Shown: positions 27,154-37,376, counted from the stretch's first letter. The stretch: DNA of 64,000 nucleotides from Leptospira mtsangambouensis (GCF_004770475.1 NZ_RQHK01000006.1:62001-126000), one strand, 5' to 3'. A program made the numbers and translations. Notes: generated by a model from the letters alone, not told the origin.

Positions 27154-28251
27154 ATGACGACACAAGCTGAAATCAAAACCAAAGCTCCCATTGATTGGGT
27201 GACTATGATCTTTTTACTAACCTATCCACTAGTAGGGATTTTCGGAACTCTCTACTTGTATCTTTATGATTCCGTTCACATTGGAACTTGGGCTCTGTTT
27301 GTATTTTATTTTTTTGCGACAGGAATGGGAATCACTGTAGGTTACCATAGACTTTTCTCTCACAAAGCTTATGATGCAAAAACACCCGTTAAACTTTGGT
27401 TACTTCTTTTTGGAGCGGCGGCTTTTCAATCCACTGCTTTGGAATGGAGCGAAGACCACCGTATCCACCATCGTTTTGTAGATACTGACAAAGATCCTTA
27501 TTCGATCAAAAAAGGGTTTTGGTTTGCTCACATTGGTTGGTTATTTCGCAAACGTAAATATGTCCAACAAGGTGTTCAGGATTTGGTAAATGACCCGCTG
27601 GTTCTTTGGCAACATAAACATTTTTATTCCATTTCTATCTTTATGTGTTTTATCCTTCCTGGTCTTATCACAATGATTTGGGGATCGTTTTTAGAAGGAT
27701 TTTTTGTCGCTGGTTTCCTTCGACTTTTTGTAGTTCATCAGTTTACTTTTTTTATCAACAGTGCATGTCATGTTTGGGGAGAACGAACTTTTTCTAAAGA
27801 ACAAACAGCAAGAGATAATTGGATCATCGCCTTTTTTACGTTTGGTGAAGGTTTTCATAATTTTCACCATGAGTTTCAGTCAGATTATCGAAATGGGATT
27901 CGTTGGTTTGATTATGATCCATCCAAATGGATGATTAAAGGTTTGTCTTTTTTGGGTCTTACGTATAACTTAAAAAAAGTTTCTGAAGAAAAAATCCTTC
28001 AGAAGACAATGTATTTAAAAGAAAAAGAAACTTTGAACCAATTTACGAATTTGGAAGAATCAAAACTCCGTCATTGGGAAGAGCAACTAACCAACCTTAG
28101 GGAAACTGCTATCAAAGAATTCCAAAATTGGAAACAGGCAAAACAATCTTCCAACGAAAAAGAAGTGGGAATTCTCCGCAAAAAATTTGAACAAACAAAA
28201 GAAAGTTGGGAAAAACTTCTAAACCAACCGGGAAAACCAATTTTTTCTTAA
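27154..28251 (+). CDS. acyl-CoA/fatty acid desaturase with C-terminal coiled coil
   Basis: 365 residues. The three histidine boxes of membrane delta-9-type desaturases are present: HRLFSH (65-70), HRIHH (102-106) and HNFHH (235-239), binding the di-iron centre, with four hydrophobic helices between. It would introduce a double bond into saturated acyl chains at the membrane. The last ~90 residues (after about 275) form a charged coiled coil not usual in the family's bacterial members. The ATG at 27154 has GGA 7 bases upstream; the ATG at 27136 is the alternative. The 3' end overlaps the convergent kinase by 4 bases. Confidence 0.9.
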   Translation: MTTQAEIKTKAPIDWVTMIFLLTYPLVGIFGTLYLYLYDSVHIGTWALFVFYFFATGMGITVGYHRLFSHKAYDAKTPVKLWLLLFGAAAFQSTALEWSEDHRIHHRFVDTDKDPYSIKKGFWFAHIGWLFRKRKYVQQGVQDLVNDPLVLWQHKHFYSISIFMCFILPGLITMIWGSFLEGFFVAGFLRLFVVHQFTFFINSACHVWGERTFSKEQTARDNWIIAFFTFGEGFHNFHHEFQSDYRNGIRWFDYDPSKWMIKGLSFLGLTYNLKKVSEEKILQKTMYLKEKETLNQFTNLEESKLRHWEEQLTNLRETAIKEFQNWKQAKQSSNEKEVGILRKKFEQTKESWEKLLNQPGKPIFS

Positions 28252-30074
28252 CCACGAATTTCCCGAAAGATTTCTTTCGGGATACTCGGAACATCTCCAG
28301 GACCAACTAACGGTAAATAAACCATAAACCTTGTTTTTCCTGGAGAAGATTCCACTTCAATCCTTCCTTTGTGTTTTTCGATAATTCCTTTGACAATTCC
28401 AAGTCCAAGCCCTGTTCCTTCGCCTTGGTCTTTGGTTGTAAAAAATGGATCCCAAATTTTATCTTTGATTTCGATTGGAATTCCCGAACCGTTGTCTTCG
28501 AAACTAATCAATACATAATCTTCCCCCACCATTTTAGAAGAAATGATGAGTTTGGGATGTTCTATTTTTTTCATCGCATGGATGGCATTGGTGATTAGGT
28601 TTGTCCAAACTTGGTTTAGTTCATCAATATTACACCTTACAGGAGGGATACTTCCATAGGCCCTTTCAATTTCCACTCCGTGTTTGATTTGGTTTTGCAT
28701 GATCACAAGAGTGTTTTCTAATCCTTCGTGAAGGTCAGATTCCGCATAAGATGCTTGCCCAAGGTGAGAGTAATACTTGAGTGCTTTGACAATCCTAACT
28801 ATATTACGAATTGCATATTTGATGTTTTTGATATTTCTTTGCAGGCTCAAAGTATTCTTTAACATCTCAAAAGTTTCTTTCCCGCCGGCCTTCCAAATAC
28901 GGATGAGTTCTTCTTGCATATGCAAAAGATGATGGTCAATGATAAAGGTTGCTAGATCCGTTGCATCATTTTCAGGGATTCCATCTTGGATAAATCGAAA
29001 CTTGGTTTCTTTTTTGAGTTTGAATTTGTCTTTAGGATCGATCTTTGAGGCTGGATCCTCTTTCACAAAACTAAATAAAATGTCCAAATAGATAGAACGA
29101 AAATCAGGATTCTGAATCAGTTGAGAGATGTCACCCAAATGCGATAATACATAAACTAAATTTGCATCCAAGTTGTCCGCTGAACCATTGATCACAGCAG
29201 CAGGTGTGTTGATTTCGTGGGCGATACCTGCCACCATCACACCAAGAGAAGCCATCTTTTCTGATTGTACCAAGTGGGCTTGGGTTTCTTCTAATTCTTT
29301 CGTTCTTTCTCTTACCTTTGCTTCCAAAGTTTCAGTTAAGTTTAGTAACTGTTGGTAGATCATGGAATTGGACAAAGACATCAGGGAAACAGAAAGAATT
29401 TCTAAAATGATTTCGATTTCTTCTATATCATAAATTTTTCCTTCTTTGTGTTTTCCCAGTAAGATAAAACCTACAAGACTTGATTTGATGGAAAGAGTGG
29501 CAACTAACTCTGATTTGGTTTCAGTAAAAAAGTTTAATGCTTGTTTGGCAATTTTTTCATGATTGGGAGAAGCAAACTGGATGAAATTTTCTTTGATATG
29601 GATTCCTTCGCGTTCGGAAAGCCAAAGTAAAAAAGGATTGAATACAGGAAGAGAAGGTAAATTAGAAAACTTTTGGTCGAGTGATTCTAAAAAAGGTCTG
29701 GGTCGGAATTGGCCTTCTCTTTCATCCCAAGTATAAACTTGGACAAACTCCGCAGGGATTTTGGAGGCAAGGAACTGGCTGATGGTTTGGCTGATTTGGT
29801 CTGGGTCGTTGAAGGAAATGAGTTCTTCTTTGAATTTTTCTAAGGCAAATAGGTTTTGGACAAGTTCATCTCGTTTTTTGGGTTTCTCCATACCTTGTGG
29901 CAATGGTTTTTTTCGTAAAAAGAACAAAACCATAAGGGTGATAAGTCCCAAAAGAGTCGCAAATAGAGAGTAAATTTTTGTGGAATCTACACTGCTTAAA
30001 GCATAAGCAAATCCAAACCAACCAAAAGCAGAAAGGATTATGATTCCGAAGGGAAAGAAAACTTGTGTTTGCAT
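28248..30074 (-). CDS. GAF-containing sensor histidine kinase
   Basis: 608 residues. Two short N-terminal membrane helices (about residues 5-28 and 34-54) come first, then a GAF-like domain (about 75-260), a coiled coil, and a HisKA dimerisation helix with MASLGVMVAGIAHEINTP (His about 287). The C-terminal ATPase has the N box (ELNQVWTNLITNAIHAM), the DNGSGIP G1 box and the GEGTGLGLGIVKGII G2 box. It appears complete and active. No response regulator is adjacent, so its partner is unknown. It is divergent from rsgA. Confidence 0.9.
   Translation of the reverse strand: MQTQVFFPFGIIILSAFGWFGFAYALSSVDSTKIYSLFATLLGLITLMVLFFLRKKPLPQGMEKPKKRDELVQNLFALEKFKEELISFNDPDQISQTISQFLASKIPAEFVQVYTWDEREGQFRPRPFLESLDQKFSNLPSLPVFNPFLLWLSEREGIHIKENFIQFASPNHEKIAKQALNFFTETKSELVATLSIKSSLVGFILLGKHKEGKIYDIEEIEIILEILSVSLMSLSNSMIYQQLLNLTETLEAKVRERTKELEETQAHLVQSEKMASLGVMVAGIAHEINTPAAVINGSADNLDANLVYVLSHLGDISQLIQNPDFRSIYLDILFSFVKEDPASKIDPKDKFKLKKETKFRFIQDGIPENDATDLATFIIDHHLLHMQEELIRIWKAGGKETFEMLKNTLSLQRNIKNIKYAIRNIVRIVKALKYYSHLGQASYAESDLHEGLENTLVIMQNQIKHGVEIERAYGSIPPVRCNIDELNQVWTNLITNAIHAMKKIEHPKLIISSKMVGEDYVLISFEDNGSGIPIEIKDKIWDPFFTTKDQGEGTGLGLGIVKGIIEKHKGRIEVESSPGKTRFMVYLPLVGPGDVPSIPKEIFREIRG
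28262..28281. terminator. hairpin terminator between convergent desaturase and kinase genes
   Basis: CCCGAAAG / CTTTCGGG is an 8-bp perfect stem with a 4-base loop, just after the desaturase stop and inside the 3' end of the kinase. There is no strong U-tract. Confidence 0.5.
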
Positions 30075-30123
30075 GTCATCTGTATAGAATGTAAGAACTA
30101 GATTATTTTGGTGCAGATTCTAC

Positions 30124-31077
30124 TTGGGTAAAGAACTATTTACAATCGCTCGTATCTTCGGAGCTTATTATGAAATTTATTCAGAAGAAACTAGCTATGC
30201 CCTCGCCGTTCTCAAGGGTAAGTTGCGATTAAAGAACTCAAACGAAAGGCATCCCTTTGTTGTGGGGGACTTGGTTTTGGCAGAAAAATCTTCTGGGGAA
30301 GAGTGGGTCATTTCGGAACGAATGGAACGAAAGAACTACCTTTCCAGAAAAAGTGACCGTGGCGACAGTCATGTGTTATGTGCCAACTTGGACCAAGTGG
30401 CGATCCTTGCTTCTTGTAAAGACCCAGAAACCAAACCGGGATTTATTGATCGATTGCTTGCCGCTTCTTACCAAACAGAAATTCCCCCACTGATCATTTT
30501 TACAAAAAAAGATTTAATTTCGGATGAAGAAATTGAAGAGAGGGAAGTTTACTATAAAGAGTTAGGTTACGAGGTACTCAGTGTGTCTCTTCTTTCGGAG
30601 GAATCCATCCAACCTTTGTGGGAACGGATTCGTGGGAAACGCACCTTCCTTTGCGGGAATTCAGGAGTGGGCAAATCAACTCTTATGAACCACCTCCATA
30701 AAAAGACAGTGCAGAGGACCAACTTCGTCAGTGGGTCCACCAAAAAAGGAAAACATACCACTACCAATTCTTTTGCTCTGTTTTTGGAAGAAAACACGGT
30801 CCTCATCGACTCCCCTGGGGTCAAAGAATGGGGGATTTTACACCTGACACCTGTTGAGCTTTGGGAAAGTTTTCCCGAATTACGCAAGATTAAAGAAACT
30901 TGTCAGGAAATTTATTGCTGTGAACTGGGTTCTGAGTGTCCAATGCGAAAACACGTAAATGAAGCCATGGATGAAACTAGAAAAAAAAGCTTAGAATCCA
31001 TGATCGAGAGCCTAGAAAACCCGCATCGTGTGACAAGGCGGGACCATTGGACAAAAGCTGTCACAAAAAGGTATTAG
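30124..31077 (+). CDS. rsgA: ribosome small subunit-dependent GTPase A
   Basis: 317 residues. RsgA helps mature the 30S subunit. An N-terminal OB-like domain is followed by a circularly permuted GTPase: the NKxD-type motif is FTKKDL, then the P-loop is GNSGVGKST, then the G3 motif is DSPGV. The C-terminal zinc site is in CCELGSECPMRKHV. Length and order are typical. The only start is TTG at 30124. It is divergent from the kinase. Confidence 0.93.
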   Translation: MGKELFTIARIFGAYYEIYSEETSYALAVLKGKLRLKNSNERHPFVVGDLVLAEKSSGEEWVISERMERKNYLSRKSDRGDSHVLCANLDQVAILASCKDPETKPGFIDRLLAASYQTEIPPLIIFTKKDLISDEEIEEREVYYKELGYEVLSVSLLSEESIQPLWERIRGKRTFLCGNSGVGKSTLMNHLHKKTVQRTNFVSGSTKKGKHTTTNSFALFLEENTVLIDSPGVKEWGILHLTPVELWESFPELRKIKETCQEIYCCELGSECPMRKHVNEAMDETRKKSLESMIESLENPHRVTRRDHWTKAVTKRY

Positions 31078-31142
31078 GGAAAAGAGTTGCCAAGCACTCA
31101 GTTGTTATCTATTCTTAGAAGAAGATTTCCGGAGGAAGGAAT

Positions 31143-32114
31143 ATGAAACGTGCAATGATCAATCGGTTGTCGGCATTAGGATTTGTGGCGGTTTTTGCCA
31201 TAGTTTTAACTGCTTGCCAAAAAGATTCTAAGGAATCTGTAACAAATGTTACAGAGAAGTCTGGACAAGAAAGTAATGTTGTTGTTGCCTTTGTAAAAGG
31301 TGATGTGGTTGTGATCCGCGAGAGTGGACAAGTAAAACCAAACTTAGGTGATGTTTTAACTTCCAAAGATACCATTGTAACTGGTCAAAACGGTTCTGTG
31401 GAAATCCTTGTAGGCGAAGACGGAGTACTTAAGTTAAACAAAAACACATCTCTTAGCGTAAGCCAAGCGTTTGCAGCAAACGATGGATCTCGTGAAACAG
31501 AAGTTAATATGCAATACGGAAAACTTGTAACAGTTTTACGCAAAGAAAGAAAAACAGAATCTTTCAGCATCGTAACTCCTACTTCGATTGCGGGTGTTCG
31601 TGGAACTATCTTTCTTACCAATGTTGAAAATCCATCTGCCAAAGGTGGGAACGTAGCTTGCGGATCTGGAAACTGTGTTGTTAAATATACAGTTCTTGAT
31701 GGAGCAGTTGCCATTCGCAAATCCAATTCAGAAAATGAAATCGTAGTCGACAAACAGAAAGTAGCTGAAGTCGGAAATGACACTAAACTTTCTGATAAAA
31801 TGATCAAACCAATGGACAAACAATCTTTATCTGAGATGAAAGAAATGTTGGCTTTTGAAAACACTAAGATGTTACAGTTTGAGTCTCTTGCAAACGAACT
31901 CCGAACAAACAACGAAGAACTTCAAAAATTAAACATTGGATCTTCTGCAGAAGAGTTGGAGAAAGCAGCAAGAACGCGTGAGATTACAAAATCAAAATCT
32001 GATGAAGTAATCAAAACGGCTAAGTCCATCGAAGATTCAAAATACATCAAAAAAGATGTTCAAAAAGATTCACTAAAATTAGCTCCCAAAGAGAGTTTTG
32101 ATAAGACGAAATGA
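31143..32114 (+). CDS. FecR domain lipoprotein
   Basis: 323 residues. The lipoprotein signal ends in VLTAC (Cys25). The middle is a FecR-type domain (AFVKGDVVVIRESGQVKPNLG, then TPTSIAGVRGTIF, about residues 45-190), which in other bacteria binds partner proteins or peptidoglycan. The C-terminus from about 215 is charged and helical (LSEMKEMLAFENTKMLQFES). No ECF sigma factor is adjacent, so it is not a FecI-FecR pair. The ribosome-binding site GGAGGAAGGA is strong, and the next gene starts inside its stop codon. It heads a three-gene lipoprotein operon. Confidence 0.85.
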   Translation: MKRAMINRLSALGFVAVFAIVLTACQKDSKESVTNVTEKSGQESNVVVAFVKGDVVVIRESGQVKPNLGDVLTSKDTIVTGQNGSVEILVGEDGVLKLNKNTSLSVSQAFAANDGSRETEVNMQYGKLVTVLRKERKTESFSIVTPTSIAGVRGTIFLTNVENPSAKGGNVACGSGNCVVKYTVLDGAVAIRKSNSENEIVVDKQKVAEVGNDTKLSDKMIKPMDKQSLSEMKEMLAFENTKMLQFESLANELRTNNEELQKLNIGSSAEELEKAARTREITKSKSDEVIKTAKSIEDSKYIKKDVQKDSLKLAPKESFDKTK

Positions 32115-33724
32115 GATATGTTTATTTACCGGTCCTTTGTTTTTTAGTCGGTTATTGTTCTTCGGTCACAAAGATCGAAACACTGAATCGAAGTTTTACA
32201 AAACCTAAGTTCGTAACACCTCTTCCAGGTGAATCGGAACCCCTTCCTTCGGGTAGAGATTACAAAGAACGACTGGTAAATAAATCCACTCCACATTTTT
32301 CACTCCTCTGGAAACAAGTTCCAGAGGGGTTTTCCAAATCCGATTTATTGTTATTAGAAGAGAAAGTTCTTTTCCCTCACAGCAAACTGGGGTTATATAA
32401 AAAAGCTCCCAAAGATACTGATCCCAAATTTTCCGAATCCTCTGACTTGGATTTATTATTAGAGTTAACACTTACTAAGAATGCGGAAAGACTTTCCGTT
32501 GAGGTACAATACAAAGATCCAGTTCTTTCACAAAACTATGGAAAGGCGATTTTTGTTTACCAAGAAGAAAAAGAACCAGTTGTTAAGTCCTTAAAAACAT
32601 TTGATGTGTTTCATGGCAAAAGACAACTCCAACCTTTAACAGGAAGTGTACCTTCCTATTTTGCTGAAGTTTCCTCTCCTTCGGATGATGACCTTCGTTC
32701 TTACTTTACTTCTTCCTTACGAGGAAATGTTTCTGTATTCTCCACTTCTCCGGGAACCACAATTTATTTGGATGGAGTCGAAGTTGGTAAGGCTCCCTTA
32801 CTTTCTTACCAACTCATCAATGGAAAACATTCCCTCTCTTTTGCAAAACCTGGCAAAGATCCAGTAAAACGAAATATCTTAATTCGTGCAGGAAAAACAA
32901 CTCGTGTGTTCCAAGAATGGAGTGATGATATTTCCCAAGGAACCATTGTGATCTCCAGTTTTCCTCCAGGGCTCGATATTGTAGTCGATGGTCAGAAAAA
33001 AGGAAAAACACAATATGCGGAATCGGGTGTACCTTACGGGAGTTATCCGATCCAATTCATCCGAACACAAAATGGTTCCCATTTTGAATATGCAAAAGCG
33101 GGAATAAAAATTAGACCCAAACAAATTACTTCCATTGCATTGCCCATTTCCCTAGAGGACGGCGTGGGTTGGGAATCAGAAGAGTTTTGGAACCTCACTT
33201 CGGCATCTCCGAACTTTTCTGCAACTTTCCCTGGCAAACTTACTTTTGCTAAAAACAAAGACCTTCCTACCGGCTGGTATGGAGTGTATTCCGAGGACCT
33301 TATTCCTGATTATTTAGAAGCAGAACTTGTGTTAGATCTTGTGAAAGATTTGAACGGTGCTGTTGGTCTTTCTTTTACAGACCACAATCAAAATGCCATT
33401 TTAGTTTACGTGGATAAAACAGATTTTCATATTATCAAATTTTCTTCGGAAGAAAAGGAAGCTCCTGTTCGTTCTTCTTATCGCTGGGACAAAGAAGATG
33501 AACTCAAAGGAAGATCTGTAAAACTTTCCACTGATATCGAAAAGAAAATGATTCGGTTGTCCTTAGGGAATAAAATGGTAGAAGAACTTCCGTGGAATTT
33601 TGAAACGTTTTGGAATATAGGCGTATTAACCCCACATAACGCTCCTATTACGGGCACACCCCTTCGCGGTGTAAAAATACGATATCCTGATATGGTTAAG
33701 TTTGAGGAAAGGCTCCAAAAATGA
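32111..33724 (+). CDS. PEGA domain lipoprotein
   Basis: 537 residues. The lipobox is VGYC (Cys16). Residues about 200-265 form a PEGA domain (SVFSTSPGTTIYLDGVEVGK, ending NILIRAG), and a second lies at about 275-340 (VISSFPPGLDIVVDGQKKGK). The last 200 residues look like a beta-rich domain of the concanavalin/laminin-like type (GLSFTDHNQNAILVYVDKTD). PEGA domains are found in surface-layer and peptidoglycan-linked proteins. The ATG overlaps the stop of the FecR gene, and the stop overlaps the start of the TPR gene, so all three are coupled. Confidence 0.8.
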   Translation: MRYVYLPVLCFLVGYCSSVTKIETLNRSFTKPKFVTPLPGESEPLPSGRDYKERLVNKSTPHFSLLWKQVPEGFSKSDLLLLEEKVLFPHSKLGLYKKAPKDTDPKFSESSDLDLLLELTLTKNAERLSVEVQYKDPVLSQNYGKAIFVYQEEKEPVVKSLKTFDVFHGKRQLQPLTGSVPSYFAEVSSPSDDDLRSYFTSSLRGNVSVFSTSPGTTIYLDGVEVGKAPLLSYQLINGKHSLSFAKPGKDPVKRNILIRAGKTTRVFQEWSDDISQGTIVISSFPPGLDIVVDGQKKGKTQYAESGVPYGSYPIQFIRTQNGSHFEYAKAGIKIRPKQITSIALPISLEDGVGWESEEFWNLTSASPNFSATFPGKLTFAKNKDLPTGWYGVYSEDLIPDYLEAELVLDLVKDLNGAVGLSFTDHNQNAILVYVDKTDFHIIKFSSEEKEAPVRSSYRWDKEDELKGRSVKLSTDIEKKMIRLSLGNKMVEELPWNFETFWNIGVLTPHNAPITGTPLRGVKIRYPDMVKFEERLQK

Positions 33725-36700
33725 GACAACTTAGTTTTTTAATCTTTACCTGTGTTTTGTTTGTTGGTTGTCAGTCTCGAGATTTTAAACCAGTCACTGT
33801 CAAAGATCCCGTGGTGGAAAAATCTGATGTTTCGGATCGCCAAAAAATTGAAGAAGCAAGGGCTCTTGTTGCAGACGGAAGTAATGAATTTCAAAAAGGA
33901 AATATGGACTCTGCTTTAGAAAAAGCAAAGGCCTCCATTCAAACATTCGAACTCATTGATGGTTATTCTCTACTTGGCTCCTCCTACTATCAGTTAGGTG
34001 ATTATGAGAATGCAAAACTATCTTTTGAAAAAGGCAAAAATATAGATCCTAAAAATGAAAAACTACTCATTGGTCTTGGAACAGTGCAATCCACTTTGGG
34101 AGAAAATGAAGAAGCCCTTTCTACCTACCAAACTTTAAGCCAACTCAAACCAGAAGAAACCATTTATACATACAAAACAGGTATCCTTTTAAAAAACTTA
34201 GGTCGTTACCAAGAGAGCCTTGTGGTTCTCAAATCCTTGGAAACAAAACCAGAATTTCCGTATCCTATTGAACTTCTCAACCAATTGGGTGATGTTTGTT
34301 TAGAACTAAAAAGATATGAGGAAGCAGAAGCTTACTTTGCAAAGGCGGAAAAACTCAATCCAGAACTAAAAACTGCCAAAGATGCGAAACTCTCTACAAA
34401 GATTGCCTCTCTCATCCAACGCGGTAATGATTTTTTGGCCAAAAAGAATTATGCTGAGGCCACTTCCGAATTTAAAAAAGCTACGGATTTACAACCTCAA
34501 AATGGATCCTTATGGTCTTTTTTAGGGAATGCGCAGTTATTAAATGGAAAACTCAAAGAAAGTGAAGATAGTTTTAAAAAATCCATTTCATTGTCTGATA
34601 CAAATCCAAGTGGATATGTAGGTTTGTGTAATGTTTATATCCAAACACATAATTATTCTGATTGTTTAAAAACCTCCAAACAAGCCGGTGCAAAAATTCC
34701 TAAAAATGCTGAGATCCGCAACAAACAAGGGATATGTGAGTGGAAATGGGGCGAAACCAAAAAAGCCACTCTGAGTTTCCAAGATGCCGCGTCTTGGGAT
34801 CCTAATTTTTTTGAACCTAAACTCAATTTGGCGTATGTGCTGATTGATTCTGGCCGTTTTGATGAAGCTCTGGATGTATTAAAAAAAGCAGAGTCTCATC
34901 CCAAAGCAAAGAAGGAAGAGATTCGCAAAGCCAAAGTCTTAGCCGAATCACAAAAGTACATTGCTAGTGGTGATTCCTTCTTACGCCAAGGAAAAAGAAA
35001 ACAAGCCTTTGATGAGTATGGAAAAGCAATGGGTGTGAATCCAGAAAATCCTGCTGCACAAAATGCATTTGGTCGGGCTTATTTTGCTTTTGGAGAATAT
35101 AAAAAATCTGAAAGTTCTTATTTAGAAGCTTACCGAATGGATTCTACGAACCCTGGTGCTTTACAGGGACTTGCTCGTGTGTATGCAAAAACTGGGGAAT
35201 CCAAAAAAGAAAAAGAATACATCAAAAAACTCGAAATACTTTCAGCAGCAGATCCGTTTAGTGCCATCACTTTAGGCCGGATCGCAGAAGACGCAAGCAA
35301 ATGGGATGAAGCTGAGTCTATCTATATGGGACTAAAGAAAAAATTTCCAAACAATGATGCTGTTGATTACCGATTGGGAAGTTTGTATTACAAACGTGCA
35401 GTGGAAGAAAACTCAAAAGAAAACTACACTCGTGCGAATGACTTCATTCAAAAATCAAAAAAATTTACAAAAGACATTCCTGAACTGATTGAAACTGAAA
35501 AAACAGTGGCAGAGAACTCTCGTTTTGCGGAGATTTTGCCATACGTAAAAGAAGGAAATTCCTTCTTTAACCGTAAAAAATATTTGGAAGCAGTCACACC
35601 TTACCAAAAGGCTTATGATAAAGTTCCGAAAGCTTCTCTTCTTGTAAAAATTGCGGAATGTTACATTGAAAAAGGTGAGGAAGAAAAAGGTCTTGCCATT
35701 TTGGAAAATGCAGTTCGAACGAACAAAGAAAATGCAATTTCCTTTAAAGAAGGGATATACTCTTTTTATTATAAAAAAGGGGAACTAAAAAGAGCAGAAG
35801 ACGGCTTCTATGATATCCTAAAAGAAAAGCCAGATTCGTATTACGCCTATTATATGTTGGGCCTAGTCACCATGAAACGCAAAAACTATGACGCGGCCAT
35901 TGGTGATTTTGATCGTTCTATTTTGGTAAACCCTAATTTTGCTCCGAGTAATGTTGCAAAAGGTTTGGCATTTTATAAATTAAACCAACTGGAAAACGCA
36001 AAAAGGGAATTTGAAAAAGCTAGAGAGAAGGACTCTGAATTTGGACTTTCCTCCTACAATTTGGCAATTGCCTATTTCAATGAAGACCTAACCAAAGAAG
36101 CAAAATCCATTTTAGAATCAATTCGCAAATCCGATCCAGATTTTATGGATGGTGAGATCCAATTAGCCTATATCTATTACAAAGAAAACAAATTAGAAGA
36201 AGCAGAAAAAATCATTGAACATGTTCTCAAAGAAGAACCTTCTGCGGAAGCTTTATTTGCTCAGTTTAGAATTTTAGACGCTAAACAAAAACAATCTCCA
36301 TCTGATAAGCTGAAAACAAAACGAAACCAAGTAAAAGAAAAAATCTTACGTGAATACGGAGAAACCAAATACGCAAGATTACTTCCTTCAGATGCATTGG
36401 ATGACGAACCATTACACGTAACAGATCTGAACCTATCAGGAACTCCTGTTTCCACACCAATTGTCTATCCTAACCGAATCATCGTAAACTATGGAACAGC
36501 ACTTGTTGGTTATGACAGAATTACAAAAGAACTGGTATGGAAACAATATACATCCGCTCCATTTCAATTGTTAGTTGCTGGTAAGGAACTTGTTGGAATT
36601 TCCAATGATACAGCCACCAAAATTTATCCTGAGTCAGGAAAGATGACTTTTAAAAAACAGGTGTTAGTCGGATGGAAGGTCAAACAAGGAACTGCTGATG

Positions 36701-37314
36701 CAAACGGCTTTTTCCTTCTTTTGGAAAAAGAAAAAGGTGCGGACCGAAAGATTGTTAAAACTAATCCAAATTTGGAAATCTTAGAAGAGTGGAACGGGAA
36801 TGATTTTTTAAGTTTCTCTTACACGGATGAAGGAAAACTTTTAGTCCTTCGTGATTTGAAAAAGGAATTCCAGATTCAAGTATTTACCATCGGCTCGCAA
36901 GCAGAGAAGGAAAAGAAAGTATCAAATCCTATTCTTAAAAAAGATGCAAAAGAATCGGCGCAGATCCTTGGTTGTGTTGAAGATTCTTGTTTGATCCAAT
37001 TAGGAAATCAGATGTACCAAGGAACTGAAAAAGCAAAACTATATTCCCTTGGTAATACGGAAACCATTCGATCCGTTGTAAAAAACCCGGAGTCATTACT
37101 GGTTAATACAGAGAATACCGCCTATCTTTGGAAAGGTGGATCTAAGTGGAAAGATTCCTATTCCATTCAGGGAGATTTTTATTATCCATTAGATGGGCTT
37201 GTGGTAGAAGGCAGGTCAAAGGAACTACTTCTCATCAAAGGTAGAGACAAAACTCCTGTTCCTTGGAAGGGAGACCGAGATGGCCTTCGTATCAGTACGG
37301 TAACTGTCGACTAA
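33721..37314 (+). CDS. TPR repeat lipoprotein with C-terminal propeller-like domain
   Basis: 1197 residues. The lipobox is VGC (Cys17). From about residue 55 to 880 it is made of many tetratricopeptide repeats (A..LG..Y...G....A...F..A patterns such as YSLLGSSYYQLGDYENAKLS). The last 300 residues are beta-rich with repeated strands (YDRITKELVWKQYTSAPFQL, then EWNGNDFLSFSYT), like a PQQ or WD-type propeller. It is likely an envelope-anchored scaffold assembling partners. It is the last and largest gene of the FecR-PEGA-TPR operon, coupled by ATGA. Confidence 0.85.
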   Translation: MRQLSFLIFTCVLFVGCQSRDFKPVTVKDPVVEKSDVSDRQKIEEARALVADGSNEFQKGNMDSALEKAKASIQTFELIDGYSLLGSSYYQLGDYENAKLSFEKGKNIDPKNEKLLIGLGTVQSTLGENEEALSTYQTLSQLKPEETIYTYKTGILLKNLGRYQESLVVLKSLETKPEFPYPIELLNQLGDVCLELKRYEEAEAYFAKAEKLNPELKTAKDAKLSTKIASLIQRGNDFLAKKNYAEATSEFKKATDLQPQNGSLWSFLGNAQLLNGKLKESEDSFKKSISLSDTNPSGYVGLCNVYIQTHNYSDCLKTSKQAGAKIPKNAEIRNKQGICEWKWGETKKATLSFQDAASWDPNFFEPKLNLAYVLIDSGRFDEALDVLKKAESHPKAKKEEIRKAKVLAESQKYIASGDSFLRQGKRKQAFDEYGKAMGVNPENPAAQNAFGRAYFAFGEYKKSESSYLEAYRMDSTNPGALQGLARVYAKTGESKKEKEYIKKLEILSAADPFSAITLGRIAEDASKWDEAESIYMGLKKKFPNNDAVDYRLGSLYYKRAVEENSKENYTRANDFIQKSKKFTKDIPELIETEKTVAENSRFAEILPYVKEGNSFFNRKKYLEAVTPYQKAYDKVPKASLLVKIAECYIEKGEEEKGLAILENAVRTNKENAISFKEGIYSFYYKKGELKRAEDGFYDILKEKPDSYYAYYMLGLVTMKRKNYDAAIGDFDRSILVNPNFAPSNVAKGLAFYKLNQLENAKREFEKAREKDSEFGLSSYNLAIAYFNEDLTKEAKSILESIRKSDPDFMDGEIQLAYIYYKENKLEEAEKIIEHVLKEEPSAEALFAQFRILDAKQKQSPSDKLKTKRNQVKEKILREYGETKYARLLPSDALDDEPLHVTDLNLSGTPVSTPIVYPNRIIVNYGTALVGYDRITKELVWKQYTSAPFQLLVAGKELVGISNDTATKIYPESGKMTFKKQVLVGWKVKQGTADANGFFLLLEKEKGADRKIVKTNPNLEILEEWNGNDFLSFSYTDEGKLLVLRDLKKEFQIQVFTIGSQAEKEKKVSNPILKKDAKESAQILGCVEDSCLIQLGNQMYQGTEKAKLYSLGNTETIRSVVKNPESLLVNTENTAYLWKGGSKWKDSYSIQGDFYYPLDGLVVEGRSKELLLIKGRDKTPVPWKGDRDGLRISTVTVD

Positions 37315-37343
37315 CGACAACCCAATCGATATAACAAATGCAT

Positions 37344-37376
37344 CTAAAGTGAATTGTAATATTTAATTCACTTTAG
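37344..37376. terminator. bidirectional terminator between TPR gene and trmB
   Basis: CTAAAGTGAATT (37344-37355) pairs perfectly with AATTCACTTTAG (37365-37376) around a 9-base loop. It lies 29 bases after the TPR stop and overlaps the 3' end of trmB, and can serve both convergent genes. Confidence 0.7.

Noticed and set aside
31385..31912. Antisense ORF of 175 codons in the FecR gene
   Set aside because: The FecR protein on the plus strand is well supported; the antisense frame shows no recognised feature.
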